DNA of 64,000 nt. It comes from Streptomyces sp. CB02923 (GTDB lineage: Bacteria > Actinomycetota > Actinomycetes > Streptomycetales > Streptomycetaceae). Where the stretch lies: contig NZ_LWKZ01000001.1 of NCBI RefSeq assembly GCF_001905005.1, positions 1,367,775 through 1,431,774 of the forward strand, written 5' to 3'. The translations under genes and the position numbers were made by a program. This document shows, one piece after another, positions 33,481 to 42,528 of the stretch (its first letter is position 1; each line of letters opens with the position of its first letter). Under the pieces are notes generated by a model. That model saw nothing but the letters and a program-made list of their open reading frames with translations, searched no databases and was not told where the DNA came from.

Positions 33481-34461
33481 ATGCCGCGCCAACGTGAAGC
33501 CAGTCCGCTGCTGTCGCTGCCGGGTGCCGTTCCGGCCGAGGCCCCCGACGAAGGGGTCGCCGCACACTACGGCGACCTGTTCCGGGAGCAACGCACCCTC
33601 GCCGACGGCCGCGGTCTCGTCGACCTCTCGCACCGCGGTGTGGTCACCGTCAGCGGCCCGGAGCGGCTGAGCTGGCTGCACCTGCTGCTGACGCAGCACG
33701 TCACCGACCTCGCGCCGGGCCACGCCACCGAGGCGCTGATCCTCTCCGCCAACGGCCACATCGAGCACGCCCTCTACCTCGTCGACGACGGCGAGACGAC
33801 CTGGCTGCACACCGAGCCGGGCAACGAGGAGGCGCTGATCGCCTACCTGGAGAGCATGAAATTCTTCTACCGCGTCGAGGTCGCCGACCGTACGGACGAT
33901 TACGCGGTCGTCCACCTGCCGGCCGGCTCCATCGCCGAGACGCCGAAGGACGCGGTCGTCCGGGAGACCCCGCACGGCCGGGACGTCTTCCTGCCCCGGG
34001 GCGACCTGGAGGCCTTCGCCGCGGCCAACGGGCCGGCCGTCGGCACCCTGGCCCTGGAGGCCCTGCGCGTCGAGGCGCACCGGCCGCGGCTGGGCATGGA
34101 GACCGACCACCGCACCATCCCGCACGAGCTGGGGTGGCTCGGCACCGCCGTGCACCTCCAGAAGGGCTGCTACCGCGGCCAGGAGACCGTGGCCCGCGTC
34201 CACAACCTGGGGAAGCCGCCGCGCCGCCTGGTCTTCCTCCACCTGGACGGCAGCGAGGTGCACCTGCCGCCGCACGGCGCGCCCGTACGCCTCGCCGCGG
34301 ACGGCGCCGAAGGCCGCCAGCTCGGCTTCATCACCACCTCGGCCCGCCACCACGAGCTGGGCCCCATCGCGCTGGCCCTCGTCAAGCGCAACGTCCCCGT
34401 CGACGCGGAGCTCCTCGCGGAGAGCACCGCGGCGGCCCAGGAGGTCGTGGTCGAGCCGTAG
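33481..34461 (+). CDS. ygfZ: Folate-binding YgfZ/GcvT-like protein
   Basis: This 326-aa protein belongs to the YgfZ/CafA family, which helps assemble or repair certain iron-sulfur enzymes with tetrahydrofolate. The family signature is KGCYRGQE, with the conserved Cys near residue 230. The N-terminal half has the GcvT fold with LVDLSHRGVVTVSGPERL, and the C-terminal GFITTSARHHELGPIALALVKR block closes the barrel. The ATG at 33481 is 31 bp after the nur stop. A hairpin then separates it from the convergent dtd. Confidence 0.9.
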   Translation: MPRQREASPLLSLPGAVPAEAPDEGVAAHYGDLFREQRTLADGRGLVDLSHRGVVTVSGPERLSWLHLLLTQHVTDLAPGHATEALILSANGHIEHALYLVDDGETTWLHTEPGNEEALIAYLESMKFFYRVEVADRTDDYAVVHLPAGSIAETPKDAVVRETPHGRDVFLPRGDLEAFAAANGPAVGTLALEALRVEAHRPRLGMETDHRTIPHELGWLGTAVHLQKGCYRGQETVARVHNLGKPPRRLVFLHLDGSEVHLPPHGAPVRLAADGAEGRQLGFITTSARHHELGPIALALVKRNVPVDAELLAESTAAAQEVVVEP

Positions 34462-34468
34462 GAGCCGG

Positions 34469-34506
34469 ACCGGCCCGTACCCGGCTGACCCGGGCCGCGG
34501 GCCGGT
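34469..34506. terminator. Shared terminator between ygfZ and dtd
   Basis: A 9-bp perfect stem (ACCGGCCCG/CGGGCCGGT) with a 20-nt loop lies between the two convergent stop codons. Confidence 0.65.
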
Positions 34507-34515
34507 GCCCGCGGC

Positions 34516-34941
34516 TCACACCTCCAGGAGCACCGTGAACGGGCCGTCGTTCGTCAGCGTCACCTTCATGTCCGCGCCGAAGCGGCCCGTGCCGACCTCG
34601 GCGCCCAGCGCGCGCAGCTGATGGACGACCTCGTCGACGAGAGGTTCGGCCACCGGGCCGGGGGCCGCGGCGTTCCAGGTGGGCCGACGGCCCTTGCGGG
34701 CGTCACCGTAGAGAGTGAACTGGCTGATGACCAGCAGGCCCGCACCCGTGTCCGAGCAGGACTTCTCGCCGTCCAGGATGCGCACCGACCACAGCTTGCG
34801 GGCGAGCTGCGCCGCCTTCGCCGGAGTGTCGTCGTGCGTCACCCCGACCAGCACGCACAGCCCCTCACCGACGATCTCCCCGACCGTCTCGCCGTCCACC
34901 ACGACGCGTGCGCCGTCGACCCTCTGCACCACAGCTCGCAT
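34516..34941 (-). CDS. dtd: D-aminoacyl-tRNA deacylase
   Basis: Dtd removes D-amino acids from mischarged tRNA. The 141-aa protein starts [17 protein letters not shown] and has the conserved block [17 protein letters not shown], which lines the active site. [18 protein letters not shown] is the C-terminal substrate pocket. The length is exactly that of the family. The ATG at 34941 is chosen over an upstream Met three codons earlier because the family begins MRAVVQRV. It is a single gene, divergent from rsiG. Confidence 0.95.
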   Translation of the reverse strand: MRAVVQRVDGARVVVDGETVGEIVGEGLCVLVGVTHDDTPAKAAQLARKLWSVRILDGEKSCSDTGAGLLVISQFTLYGDARKGRRPTWNAAAPGPVAEPLVDEVVHQLRALGAEVGTGRFGADMKVTLTNDGPFTVLLEV

Positions 34942-35124
34942 ACCGCCCATGATGCACGGCACGCCCGGGACTCCGACAGCCGTACCTCCCCGGGGCCGTT
35001 CGGGTGCCATGGCCATGGCTGGCCCTGCGGGGGGCCCGCCCGCAGTGGCACGATGCGTGCACGCGGTGCGTCGCGCGGACACCCTGCCCGTGCGACCGCA
35101 CCGGACGAGGGGACGGAACCACTC

Positions 35125-35793
35125 ATGAGCACTGCCGGTCCCGGGCGCACTCCCGGTCCCGTACCGATCGCCCGTACGGCGCCGACGCCGGCCCGTACGA
35201 CCACGCAGGCCCCGGCACCCGCCGGGCCCGCCCGCACGGAGGACGGTCCCATGTTCCAGGCAGGCACGGCACCGCACCGGGCCCCGCTGCAACGCGACCG
35301 CTTCCGCCCGGTCCCACGGCCCGACCTGCACCTGCTGACCCTGCCCGACCTGCGCGTACTGCGCCGCGAAGCCCAGCAGGAGGAGGCCGACCTGAGCTAT
35401 GTGCGGCGGCTGCTGCAAGGCCGGATCGACATCCTGCGCGCCGAGAGCACCCGCCGTACGGCCCCGCACTCCCCCCTGCTGGACCGCCTCCCCGAGATCC
35501 TCACCGACGGGCCGTCGCAGCACCGCTCCTCGGCCCGCCACGTGACGCTCGGCATGCCGCACAGCGAGGAGTACCGCCAGCTGGCGGAGCAGATGCTCGG
35601 CGAGGTGGAGCTGTCGGACCTCACGGCCCGTACGGACCAGGAGCTGCACGACGCGATGGGCCGCCTGGTCCGCTACGAGCAGCAAGTCTCCCGGCGGCGC
35701 CAGACCCTCCAGCGGACCGCCGACGATTGCAGTGCGGAGATCGCCCGCAGGTACCGTGAAGGCGAAGCACAAGTAGACGACCTGCTCTCCTGA
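35125..35793 (+). CDS. rsiG: RsiG, c-di-GMP-dependent anti-sigma-WhiG factor
   Basis: RsiG binds c-di-GMP and holds the sporulation sigma factor WhiG in check. The 222-aa helical protein carries two exact copies of the family signature E-x3-S-x2-R-x3-Q-x3-D: Glu87-Ser91-Arg94-Gln98-Asp102 and Glu185-Ser189-Arg192-Gln196-Asp200. These are the two c-di-GMP-contacting helices of the antiparallel coiled coil. The N-terminal 60 residues are Pro/Thr-rich. The ATG at 35125 gives the longest form, but Met43 (35251) with GGACGG upstream is an alternative. In Streptomyces the sigma factor gene whiG lies elsewhere, so this gene stands alone. Confidence 0.9.
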   Translation: MSTAGPGRTPGPVPIARTAPTPARTTTQAPAPAGPARTEDGPMFQAGTAPHRAPLQRDRFRPVPRPDLHLLTLPDLRVLRREAQQEEADLSYVRRLLQGRIDILRAESTRRTAPHSPLLDRLPEILTDGPSQHRSSARHVTLGMPHSEEYRQLAEQMLGEVELSDLTARTDQELHDAMGRLVRYEQQVSRRRQTLQRTADDCSAEIARRYREGEAQVDDLLS

Positions 35794-35848
35794 CCCGGCT
35801 GCCGCGCGGCCGCGGGGGGACTGCGGGCCCCTTTCCGGAAGGCCGCCG

Positions 35849-36829
35849 ATGAGCTCCACCACCGTTACCGACGGGCCCGCCCCTGCCGGTATATCCCCCG
35901 TCCTCGCCGAAGTCGTGCGTTCGGGCTTCGTCGAGGGCCGGCACCGCGGATCGCTGGTGGTGCTGGCGGCGGACGGCAGCGTGGAGACCACGCTCGGCGA
36001 CGTGGCCTCCCCGGTCTTCCCGCGCTCGGCCAACAAGCCGATGCAGGCCGCCGCCATCCTGCGGGCGGGCCTGGACCTGTCGGGCGAGCGGCTGGCGCTG
36101 GCCGCCGCGAGCCACTCCGGCGAGAGCTTCCACCTCGACCTCGTCCAGAAGATGCTCAGCGAGCACGGCCTGTCCGCCGGACTGCTGCAGACCCCGGCGG
36201 ACCTGCCGCTGGACCCGGCGGAGGCGGAGACGTACCTGGCGTCCGGGCGGGTGCGCGACCCCCTGACGATGAACTGCTCCGGCAAGCACACCGCCATGCT
36301 GGCCGCCTGCGCCGCCAACGGCTGGCCGCTGGACACCTACCTCCACCCGGACCACCCGCTCCAGCAGCTCGCCCTGGAGGCGGTGCGCTCCGCGAGCGGC
36401 GAGCGCGTCGAGCACATCGGCACGGACGGCTGCGGCGCGCCGCTGATGGCCATCTCCCTGACCGGTCTGGCCCGCTCGTTCCGGCACTTCGTGCTGGCCG
36501 GTGCCGGTACGCCGGAGCGGCGCGTGGCCGACGCGATGCGCGCGCACCCGGAGTACGTGGCCGGTACCCGCCGCCCCGACACCTGGCTGATGCGGGCGCT
36601 GCCCGGCGTGCTGTCCAAGATGGGCGCGGAGGCCGTGCAGGCGGTGGCGCTGCCGGACGGGCGGGCGCTGGCGTTCAAGGTGGAGGACGGCGCCACCCGC
36701 ACGCTCGGGCCGATACTCGGCCGGGTGCTGCGGCTGATGGGTGTGGAATCGCCGGTGCTGGACCGGATCGGGGAGGCGCCGCTGCTGGGCGGCGCCGAGC
36801 GCGTCGGGGAGATCCGCGCGGCGTTCTGA
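35849..36829 (+). CDS. Asparaginase (thermolabile/PF06089 family)
   Basis: The enzyme should hydrolyse asparagine to aspartate. The 326-aa sequence has the family markers [18 protein letters not shown] near residue 58, [30 protein letters not shown] and [16 protein letters not shown]. These include the Ser/Thr/Lys groups of the active site. No signal peptide is seen, so it is cytoplasmic. The ATG at 35849 follows GGAAGGCC. It is 55 bp after rsiG and may share its transcript. A perfect hairpin follows. Confidence 0.9.
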   Translation: MSSTTVTDGPAPAGISPVLAEVVRSGFVEGRHRGSLVVLAADGSVETTLGDVASPVFPRSANKPMQAAAILRAGLDLSGERLALAAASHSGESFHLDLVQKMLSEHGLSAGLLQTPADLPLDPAEAETYLASGRVRDPLTMNCSGKHTAMLAACAANGWPLDTYLHPDHPLQQLALEAVRSASGERVEHIGTDGCGAPLMAISLTGLARSFRHFVLAGAGTPERRVADAMRAHPEYVAGTRRPDTWLMRALPGVLSKMGAEAVQAVALPDGRALAFKVEDGATRTLGPILGRVLRLMGVESPVLDRIGEAPLLGGAERVGEIRAAF

Positions 36830-36837
36830 GGCGGTGC

Positions 36838-36859
36838 GGCGCCCGGACTCCCGGGCGCC
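36838..36859 (+). terminator. Terminator after the asparaginase gene
   Basis: A perfect 9-bp stem (GGCGCCCGG/CCGGGCGCC) with an ACTC loop lies 8 bp after the stop codon. Confidence 0.75.
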
Positions 36860-36913
36860 CGGCCCCCCGATATTCCCGCGACGCCGGGCCGGGACCTTGC
36901 CTACCGTACGCAC

Positions 36914-38158
36914 ATGGGCATCGAGGTGCGTACGGTCGGCGACGCGGACATCCCCGACTGGATGCGGGCCATGAAGGCGGGCTTCCTGCTGCCGCCGTCG
37001 GAGATATCCGACGAGGAGATCGAGCACCGCCGCGGCCACTACGACCCGGACCGCACCCAGGGCGCGTACGACAACGGCCGCTGGGTCGCCACCTTCCGCA
37101 GCTTCCCGCAGGAACTGACCGTCGTCGGCGGCGCGTGGGTGCCCGCCGACGCCGTCACGTCCGTCACGGTCTCCCCCACCCACCGGCGGCGCGGCCTGCT
37201 CAGCCGGATGATGGCGAACGACCTGCGGGCCGCCAAGGAGCGCGGGGACGCCGTCGCCACACTGATCGCCGCGGAGTGCCCGATCTACGGGCGGTACGGC
37301 TTCGGTCCGGCCACCTGGTGCACCGAGTGGCACATCGACGTGGCGCGCGCCGCGCTGGACCCGCGCCACGCGGGCCCGGACGACGGCGGCCGGATCGACT
37401 TCGCCGACGCCGCCGAGGTGCGCGAGACCGGCCCGGCGCTGCACGACCGGTTCCGCGCCGGGCAGCCCGGCGCGATCGACCTGTCCGGCGCCTGGTGGCA
37501 GACCCACACCGGTGCCGTCCCGCTCCCGCGCCATCCCGCCAGGGACCGCTTCCACGTCATCCACCGGTCCGCGTCCGGCGAGGCCCAGGGCCTGGCCACG
37601 TACCGGGCGGACGACGTGTGGGAGCACAAGCTGCCGCAGAACACCGTCACCGTCGACCGTCTGACCGCGACCACTCCGGCCGCCGAACGGGCCCTGTGGC
37701 GGTTCCTGTGCTCGATCGACTGGGCCCTGCACATCAGGACGGGGACGCGCGGGCCCGACGACCTGCTGCCGTACCACCTCGGCGACCCGCGCGCCGCCCG
37801 CATCGTGCAGCACGCCGACTACCTGTGGATCCGGCCGCTGGACGTCCCCCGGCTGCTGGAGGCCCGTACGTATCCGGTGAGCGGCTCCCTCGTCCTGGAG
37901 GTCCGGGACGGGGCGGAACTGGCCGGCGGGCGGTTCCTGCTGGAGGCCGGTCCGGCGGGCGCGACCTGTACGCGTACCGGCCGCAGCGCGGAACTCACCC
38001 TGGACGTCGGCGCCTTCGCGGCGCTCTACCTGGGCGACGAGTCCGCGGCGCGGCTGGCCGCCCTCGGCCGCGTCGACGAGGAGCGGCCGGGCGCCCTGGC
38101 CACCGCCGACCTCCTGCTGCACACGGCACGCCGCCCGTGGTGCCCGGACCTCTTCTGA
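36914..38158 (+). CDS. Eis-type GNAT N-acetyltransferase
   Basis: This 414-aa protein has the Eis layout: two GNAT-like domains and a C-terminal sterol-carrier-like domain. [21 protein letters not shown] holds the acetyl-CoA loop, and [11 protein letters not shown] is the second conserved block. The chain ends in PDLF; in Eis the C-terminal carboxylate and a conserved Tyr drive catalysis. Mycobacterial Eis acetylates amines of aminoglycosides and of proteins, so resistance is possible but unproven. The ATG at 36914 has a poor site. It is not tied to neighbours. Confidence 0.9.
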   Translation: MGIEVRTVGDADIPDWMRAMKAGFLLPPSEISDEEIEHRRGHYDPDRTQGAYDNGRWVATFRSFPQELTVVGGAWVPADAVTSVTVSPTHRRRGLLSRMMANDLRAAKERGDAVATLIAAECPIYGRYGFGPATWCTEWHIDVARAALDPRHAGPDDGGRIDFADAAEVRETGPALHDRFRAGQPGAIDLSGAWWQTHTGAVPLPRHPARDRFHVIHRSASGEAQGLATYRADDVWEHKLPQNTVTVDRLTATTPAAERALWRFLCSIDWALHIRTGTRGPDDLLPYHLGDPRAARIVQHADYLWIRPLDVPRLLEARTYPVSGSLVLEVRDGAELAGGRFLLEAGPAGATCTRTGRSAELTLDVGAFAALYLGDESAARLAALGRVDEERPGALATADLLLHTARRPWCPDLF

Positions 38159-38295
38159 CGCGCCGCCGGGCGGGGCCGCGGAGCGCGCCGGGGGCCGCAC
38201 CGCAGGTGTGCTGAATAAGGTGGCGGGGACAAGTAAAGGCCCAGGCGGGAGTTGCAGGACACCGCCCCCACCACCAGAGCAGGAGGCCGGCGACC

Positions 38296-38727
38296 ATGAG
38301 TGACGCGAACACGGAGCCGCAGGGTCCCGACACGACCGAGCACGCGCACGACCCCGAGGTGCTGCAGCTCGCGGCCAAGGTCTTCGATCTGGCGCGGCAC
38401 GGCGACACCAGCACCCTCGCCGCGTACGTGGACGCCGGGGTGCCCGCCAACCTCACCAACGACAAGGGCGACACCCTGGTGATGCTCGCCGCCTACCACG
38501 GCCACGCCGACACGGTCGCGGCCCTGCTCAAACGCGGCGGCGACCCCGACCGCACCAACGACCGGGGGCAGACGCCGCTGGCCGGCGCCGTCTTCAAGGG
38601 CGAGGACGCCGTCGTACGGCTGCTGGTCGCGCATGGCGCCGACCCGGCCGCGGGGACCCCGTCGGCGGTGGACACGGCCCGGATGTTCCAGAAGACGGAC
38701 CTGCTCACGCTCTTCGGGGCGGAGTGA
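38296..38727 (+). CDS. Ankyrin-repeat protein
   Basis: The 143-aa protein has a short acidic lead, then about three ankyrin repeats (from about residue 40 on): GVPANLTNDKGDTLVMLAAYHGH, RGGDPDRTNDRGQTPLAGAVFKG and HGADPAAGTPSAVDTARMF. Helix-turn-helix-loop units such as these bind other proteins. The start at 38296 has AGCAGGAGG 11 nt upstream. The partner is unknown. It lies between an acetyltransferase and the FMN reductase, with no sign of an operon. Confidence 0.87.
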   Translation: MSDANTEPQGPDTTEHAHDPEVLQLAAKVFDLARHGDTSTLAAYVDAGVPANLTNDKGDTLVMLAAYHGHADTVAALLKRGGDPDRTNDRGQTPLAGAVFKGEDAVVRLLVAHGADPAAGTPSAVDTARMFQKTDLLTLFGAE

Positions 38728-38832
38728 CGCGGGGCGGCCGGTGAGCGGCTGAAGGGGCGTCCGGGCAGCGGGGCCCGGCGGGTGCGGAGCGCCGGGGCGG
38801 CGCCCGGTCCGGTGTGATCCCTGGGCCAGGCA

Positions 38833-38863
38833 TTGACATGAACTTTGGTTGAGGTTTTAGCGT
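38833..38863 (+). promoter_or_regulatory. MerR-type promoter (19-bp spacer) of the FMN reductase gene
   Basis: The -35 TTGACA (38833-38838) and -10 TAGCGT (38858-38863) are 19 bp apart. An over-long spacer is typical of promoters twisted by a MerR-family activator. The spacer contains AACTTTGGTTGAGGTT, which has an imperfect dyad. No merR gene is in this window's vicinity. Confidence 0.6.
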
Positions 38864-38917
38864 CTGGTTCCGGAGCCGGCACCCGGCTCCGCCCCACCGC
38901 TTCCAGGAGGACCCGCC

Positions 38918-39484
38918 ATGCCCGAGCGCCCCTTCACCCTCGCCGTCATCGTCGGCAGCACCCGCGAGGGCCGCTTCGCGCCCGTCGTCGCGAACTGGTT
39001 CACCGGACACGCCGGCCGCCGCGCGGACGTCGTCACCGACGTGATCGACCTCGACGAGATCCGCCCGTACGAACTGCGGTACGGCAGCGAGGAGATGACG
39101 GCCTACGCCAAGCGCGTCGGCGCGGCGGACGCCTTCGTCGTCATCACCCCCGAGTACAACCACTCCTTCCCCGCCCCGCTCAAGCACGCCGTGGACCTGC
39201 TGCACGAGGAGTGGCAGGCCAAGCCGGTCGGCTTCGTGTCATACGGCGGGATCTCCGGCGGCCTGCGCGCCGTCGAACAACTACGGCTCGTGTTCGCCGA
39301 GTTGCACGCGACGACCGTGCGCGAAACGGTCAGCTTTCCGATGGCCGGGCGCCTCTTCGACGACGAGGGGCGGCTGCGCGAACCCCTGGACGCCGACCAG
39401 GCCGCCACCGCACTGCTGGACCAGCTGGCCTGGTGGGCCCAGGCGCTGCGCGAGGCACGGGAGGCCCGCCCGTACGGGGGCTGA
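38918..39484 (+). CDS. NADPH-dependent FMN reductase
   Basis: This 188-aa flavodoxin-like enzyme has the FMN phosphate loop VGSTREGRFAPVV and the second loop ITPEYNHSFPAPLKHAVD with a conserved Tyr. SYGGISGGLRAVEQLR is the third. It fits the NADPH:FMN and quinone/azo reductase family. It probably protects from redox stress, consistent with the MerR-type promoter upstream. The ATG at 38918 follows CAGGAGG at 6 nt. It is a single gene with a terminator. Confidence 0.92.
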   Translation: MPERPFTLAVIVGSTREGRFAPVVANWFTGHAGRRADVVTDVIDLDEIRPYELRYGSEEMTAYAKRVGAADAFVVITPEYNHSFPAPLKHAVDLLHEEWQAKPVGFVSYGGISGGLRAVEQLRLVFAELHATTVRETVSFPMAGRLFDDEGRLREPLDADQAATALLDQLAWWAQALREAREARPYGG

Positions 39485-39519
39485 GCCCCTGAGGGCCTCC
39501 CGGCCCCGGCCCTTCCCGC

Positions 39520-39560
39520 GTGAGGCACGGTCCCGTACGGGGGTCGGGCGCGTGCCTCAC
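39520..39560. terminator. Terminator between FMN reductase and carotenoid oxygenase
   Basis: A 10-bp perfect stem (GTGAGGCACG/CGTGCCTCAC) with a 21-nt loop lies between the two convergent genes. Confidence 0.7.
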
Positions 39561-39628
39561 GTCGCGCGCGGACGCGGACCGTCCGCGCATCCGGCGGTCA
39601 GACCCGCTCCTCGGCGGCCCCGCTCCGC

Positions 39629-41014
39629 TCACTCCCGGTCCGGAATCCAGGCACCGTGGAACCCGACCGGCACCCGCACCGGCAGGTGCACCCGCGCGAC
39701 CGGCTCGCCCGTGAAGTCCTGGGCCGCGAGGATGACGAGGTCCGTGGCGTCGCGCTCCGGGTTGTAGACGTACGCCAGCAGCCAGCCGTCGTCCTCGGCG
39801 GTGTCCGGACCGGCGGGCACGAACACGGCCTCCCCCACGCCGCCCTGCGGCGAGAAGCGGCGCACCTCGCTGGTGCCGCGCTCCAGGTCGTACTTCACCA
39901 GGCCGACGCCCACCCGCTCTATGCCGGGAAACCGCGCCACCCGTACGTCCGCGTCCCCGGACTCCAGCACCGCGTACCCGTACCGGTGCGGCAGCGTGAG
40001 CCGCCGCGGGTCGGCCCGGGGCAGCTCCACCGGACGGTCGTCCACCCGCTCACGCCGCACCCGGCCCGCCCGGAGGTCGACCGTCCAGCGTTCCAGCGCG
40101 GGCGACGACCCGTCCGGGCCCGTACGCCCCTTCGCGAACAGCCGCTCGTAGCGCACGAGATGCACGACCAGCAGACCGCTGCCGTCCTCCGTCTCGTACG
40201 CGTTCATCGGATGGAAGACGAAGCACGGGTCGAGCTCCAGCCACCGCACGTCCGACGCCTGCCCCTCCCGCGGCAGCACGCCCAGCCGGGCCGGCCGGTC
40301 CGGCTCCCACACGTACGGGAAGGACGGGCCGATCCCCACACCGCCCGGGTTGAAGACCACCGGCAGGTCGTACAGCAGCACATGCCGCCCGGTCAGCGAG
40401 AAGTCGTGCATCATCGGCCGCCCGTCGACGGGGACGTCCACGCGCCGCCGGATACGGCCGTCCGTCCCGGCGACCAGGTACTGCACGTACGGCCAGGCCC
40501 AGCAGTACGCCACGCAGTGCAGTTCGTCGGTGTCCGGGTCGATGGTGGTGTGCGCGGCGAGCCCGCCCGGCAGGGTGCCGGCGAAGTCGAAGGGCCCCAC
40601 CGTGTCCAGCTCGCCGTCCAGCTCGTACGGCAGCGCGCCGCCCTCGACCAGCGCGAGGACACGCCCGGCGAAGCGCGTGACGTGCGTGTTCGGGGCGAAG
40701 TCCATGTCCAGGTGGCGCGGCCCGTGCAGGATCTTCTCCCCCAGGCGCAACGCCATCGCGTCGGACCGCACCCAGCGGTTGCGGTACCACTCGGCCCGGC
40801 CGCCGCTCAGCCGCACGCCGTGCAGCATCCCGTCGCCGCTGAACCAGTGGTACGCCGCCGGGTCCTCGACCCCCAGCGGATTGGGCCCGTTGCGCACATA
40901 GCGCCCTTCCAGCTCCTCCGGAATCCGGCCGGTAACGGCCATGTCGTACGCGGTGGTCTCCTCCCGCACCGGAGCGAACAGCCCTCGCATATAGGGATTT
41001 CCGGCACCCGCCAT
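39629..41014 (-). CDS. Carotenoid/stilbene cleavage oxygenase (RPE65 family)
   Basis: The 461-aa enzyme has the RPE65 seven-bladed propeller with four His ligands for non-heme iron: His in LAAHTTID, in MMHDFSLT, in VFHPMNAYE and in GFHGAWIP at the C-terminus. YVRNGPNPL near residue 39 is the family's N-terminal motif. It should cleave a carotenoid or a related polyene or stilbene. No carotenoid genes are adjacent, so the substrate is open. The ATG at 41014 is preferred over earlier starts, since the sequence before it is not family-like. It is divergent from the PrmC-like gene. Confidence 0.92.
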   Translation of the reverse strand: MAGAGNPYMRGLFAPVREETTAYDMAVTGRIPEELEGRYVRNGPNPLGVEDPAAYHWFSGDGMLHGVRLSGGRAEWYRNRWVRSDAMALRLGEKILHGPRHLDMDFAPNTHVTRFAGRVLALVEGGALPYELDGELDTVGPFDFAGTLPGGLAAHTTIDPDTDELHCVAYCWAWPYVQYLVAGTDGRIRRRVDVPVDGRPMMHDFSLTGRHVLLYDLPVVFNPGGVGIGPSFPYVWEPDRPARLGVLPREGQASDVRWLELDPCFVFHPMNAYETEDGSGLLVVHLVRYERLFAKGRTGPDGSSPALERWTVDLRAGRVRRERVDDRPVELPRADPRRLTLPHRYGYAVLESGDADVRVARFPGIERVGVGLVKYDLERGTSEVRRFSPQGGVGEAVFVPAGPDTAEDDGWLLAYVYNPERDATDLVILAAQDFTGEPVARVHLPVRVPVGFHGAWIPDRE

Positions 41015-41215
41015 CGCCGCCCGCCTTCCCGGCTCCGCCCCGCGGTGACCCCCCGGCCACCACCTCCCGCGGCAGTACCCCGCTCCCACCCTCCAGCCAC
41101 GGCACCGCCACGTCGAGACCGGCGACGGCCCGGCAGGCGCGAAGACCATCGCCGCGCGCCCCCTCCCGGAGCCCCGGCCTGCGGCGCCGCGCCTGCCCCC
41201 GCTGCCCGCTTCGGG
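41015..41215. other. Intergenic region before the PrmC-like leader
   Basis: About 200 bp of very GC-rich DNA between divergent genes. I see no coding signal with a start site. Confidence 0.4.
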
Positions 41216-41365
41216 TAAGGTGACCAGCCCACACGGTGGACGAACAAGGAGGTGAGACCCATTACCGCTGTCCAGGCTGGGTGCTCTCACCCCACGGCTG
41301 TACGGTCCCTCCGAGGCAGGTGACCGCGAGAGCGCCCTTCGGCACCCCGAAAGGCCCGAACGCGC
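41216..41365 (+). promoter_or_regulatory. Structured leader with a sequestered Shine-Dalgarno and a short uORF
   Basis: A -10-like TAAGGT (41216-41221) precedes a leader of about 140 nt. AAGGAGGTGA at 41246-41255 is an almost perfect ribosome site but has no ATG or GTG at the usual distance; ATT (41261-41263) is there. GGTGAGACCCA (41251-41261) can pair with TGGG...TCTCACC (41278-41291), hiding the site. A frame read from GTG at 41252 gives a 23-residue peptide (RPITAVQAGCSHPTAVRS and more) ending in TGA at 41323. A second hairpin, CCTTCGG...CCGAAAGG, follows near 41336-41353. It resembles a translation-attenuation leader. Confidence 0.4.
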
Positions 41366-42295
41366 ATGTCACTTCCCTTGCCTTCCCCTTCTTCCTCCCC
41401 CGCTTCCGCTCCTTCGCCCGCCCTCCCCGGGCTCGTCGCCCGGCTCCGCGCGGCCGGCTGCGTCTTCGCCGAGGACGAGGCCCGGCTCCTCGCCTCCACG
41501 GCCCGCACCCCGGCGGGACTCGCCGCCATGACGGACCGCCGCATCGCCGGGCAGCCCCTTGAACACGTCCTGGGTTGGGCCGAGTTCGCTGGCCTCCGGA
41601 TCGCCGTCGACCCCGGCGTGTTCGTCCCCCGGCGCCGCACCGAATTCCTCGCCGGACAGGCCGCCGCGCTCGCCCGCGCCCACGCAGCGGCCGGGCAACG
41701 GCCCGTCGTCGTCGACCTGTGCTGCGGTACGGGGGCGGTCGGCGCGGCGCTCGCCGCGGCCATGAGCGGCGCCGCGAACGTGGGCGGCGCCGCGGCCGGA
41801 ACCCCGGCCGCCGCACCGCCCGCGTCCCCGCCCTCAACGCCCCCGCCCCCGATCGAACTCCACGCCGCCGACATCGAACCCGCCGCCGTACGGTGCGCCC
41901 GCCGCAACATCCCGCCCGCCACAGGCCAGGTCCACGAGGGCGACCTCTACGCCCCGCTGCCGCCCGCCCTGCGCGGACGCGTCGACATCCTCGTCGTCAA
42001 CGCCCCCTACGTACCCACCGACGCGATCGGCCTGCTGCCGCCCGAAGCGCGCGACCACGAACCCCGCCTGGCGCTCGACGGCGGCGCGGACGGCCTCGAC
42101 GTCCAGCGCCGGGTCGCCGCCGAGGCACTGCCGTGGCTCGCCCCCGGCGGCCACCTCCTGATCGAGACCAGCGAACGCCAGGCCCCCCACACCCTCGCGG
42201 CCTTCCGCCGCAACGGCCTCGCCGCCCGGCTGGCGACGGACGACGACCTCTGCGCCACCGTCGCGATCGGCACCAGGGCGCCGGGCTCGCCTTAG
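41366..42295 (+). CDS. PrmC/HemK-like N5-glutamine methyltransferase
   Basis: The 309-aa protein has SAM motif I VVVDLCCGTGAVG, the acidic LHAADIEPAAV and the catalytic NAPYVPT, which differs from the usual NPPY by Ala for the first Pro. LALDGGADGLDVQRR is the next conserved block. It is a side branch of PrmC, which methylates release factor Gln; its real substrate is not known. An Ala/Gly/Pro-rich insert near residue 135-160 is odd. The ATG at 41366 has no good ribosome site directly before it, and the leader is discussed separately. Confidence 0.85.
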   Translation: MSLPLPSPSSSPASAPSPALPGLVARLRAAGCVFAEDEARLLASTARTPAGLAAMTDRRIAGQPLEHVLGWAEFAGLRIAVDPGVFVPRRRTEFLAGQAAALARAHAAAGQRPVVVDLCCGTGAVGAALAAAMSGAANVGGAAAGTPAAAPPASPPSTPPPPIELHAADIEPAAVRCARRNIPPATGQVHEGDLYAPLPPALRGRVDILVVNAPYVPTDAIGLLPPEARDHEPRLALDGGADGLDVQRRVAAEALPWLAPGGHLLIETSERQAPHTLAAFRRNGLAARLATDDDLCATVAIGTRAPGSP

Positions 42296-42319
42296 GCCGG
42301 CGAGCGCGCCCCCGCAAGG

Positions 42320-42378
42320 CACACCCCCTTTGTGAGGCACGCCCCCTTGCGAGCCACACCCCCTTTGTGAGGCACGCC
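42320..42378. repeat. Two identical 24-bp direct repeats
   Basis: The 24-bp unit starting CACACCCCCTTTGTGAG occurs at 42320-42343 and 42355-42378 (offset 35 bp), just upstream of the sigma factor promoter. GCAAGG before the first copy and CCTTGC between the copies can pair. It may be an operator. Confidence 0.75.
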
Positions 42379-42390
42379 ACACCCTGGGAC

Positions 42391-42417
42391 TGTCACGCTT
42401 CCCCGGCGCGGAGTGTC
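42391..42417 (+). promoter_or_regulatory. ECF41-type promoter
   Basis: TGTCACG (42391-42397) and TGTC (42414-42417) are spaced 16 bp apart, close to the ECF41 consensus TGTCACA-n16-CGTC. ECF41 factors usually transcribe their own gene, so autoregulation is likely. Confidence 0.6.
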
Positions 42418-42468
42418 TCCATGACATCCGAGGAGAGGAGCCGGACGCCATGCCGGGACGTCAGCACG

Positions 42469-42528
42469 TGCTCGCGGCGGAAGCGCTCGCGACGGGGACG
42501 CTCGCAGCGGAGGCGCTCGCGGCGGGGG
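42469..42528. repeat. Four imperfect 15-bp tandem repeats before the sigma factor start
   Basis: Units of the type (C/T)GCTCGCGGCGGAGG at 42469, 42484, 42499 and 42514 lie in a row, ending 6 bp before the ATG. They might form part of the untranslated leader or an Arg/Ser-rich extension. Confidence 0.7.

Noticed and set aside
41236..41562. 108-codon frame MDEQGGETHYRCPGWV... across the PrmC-like leader and gene start
   Set aside because: It runs through the real gene in another frame, its later part is poor, and no site fits its GTG. I treat the region as a leader instead.
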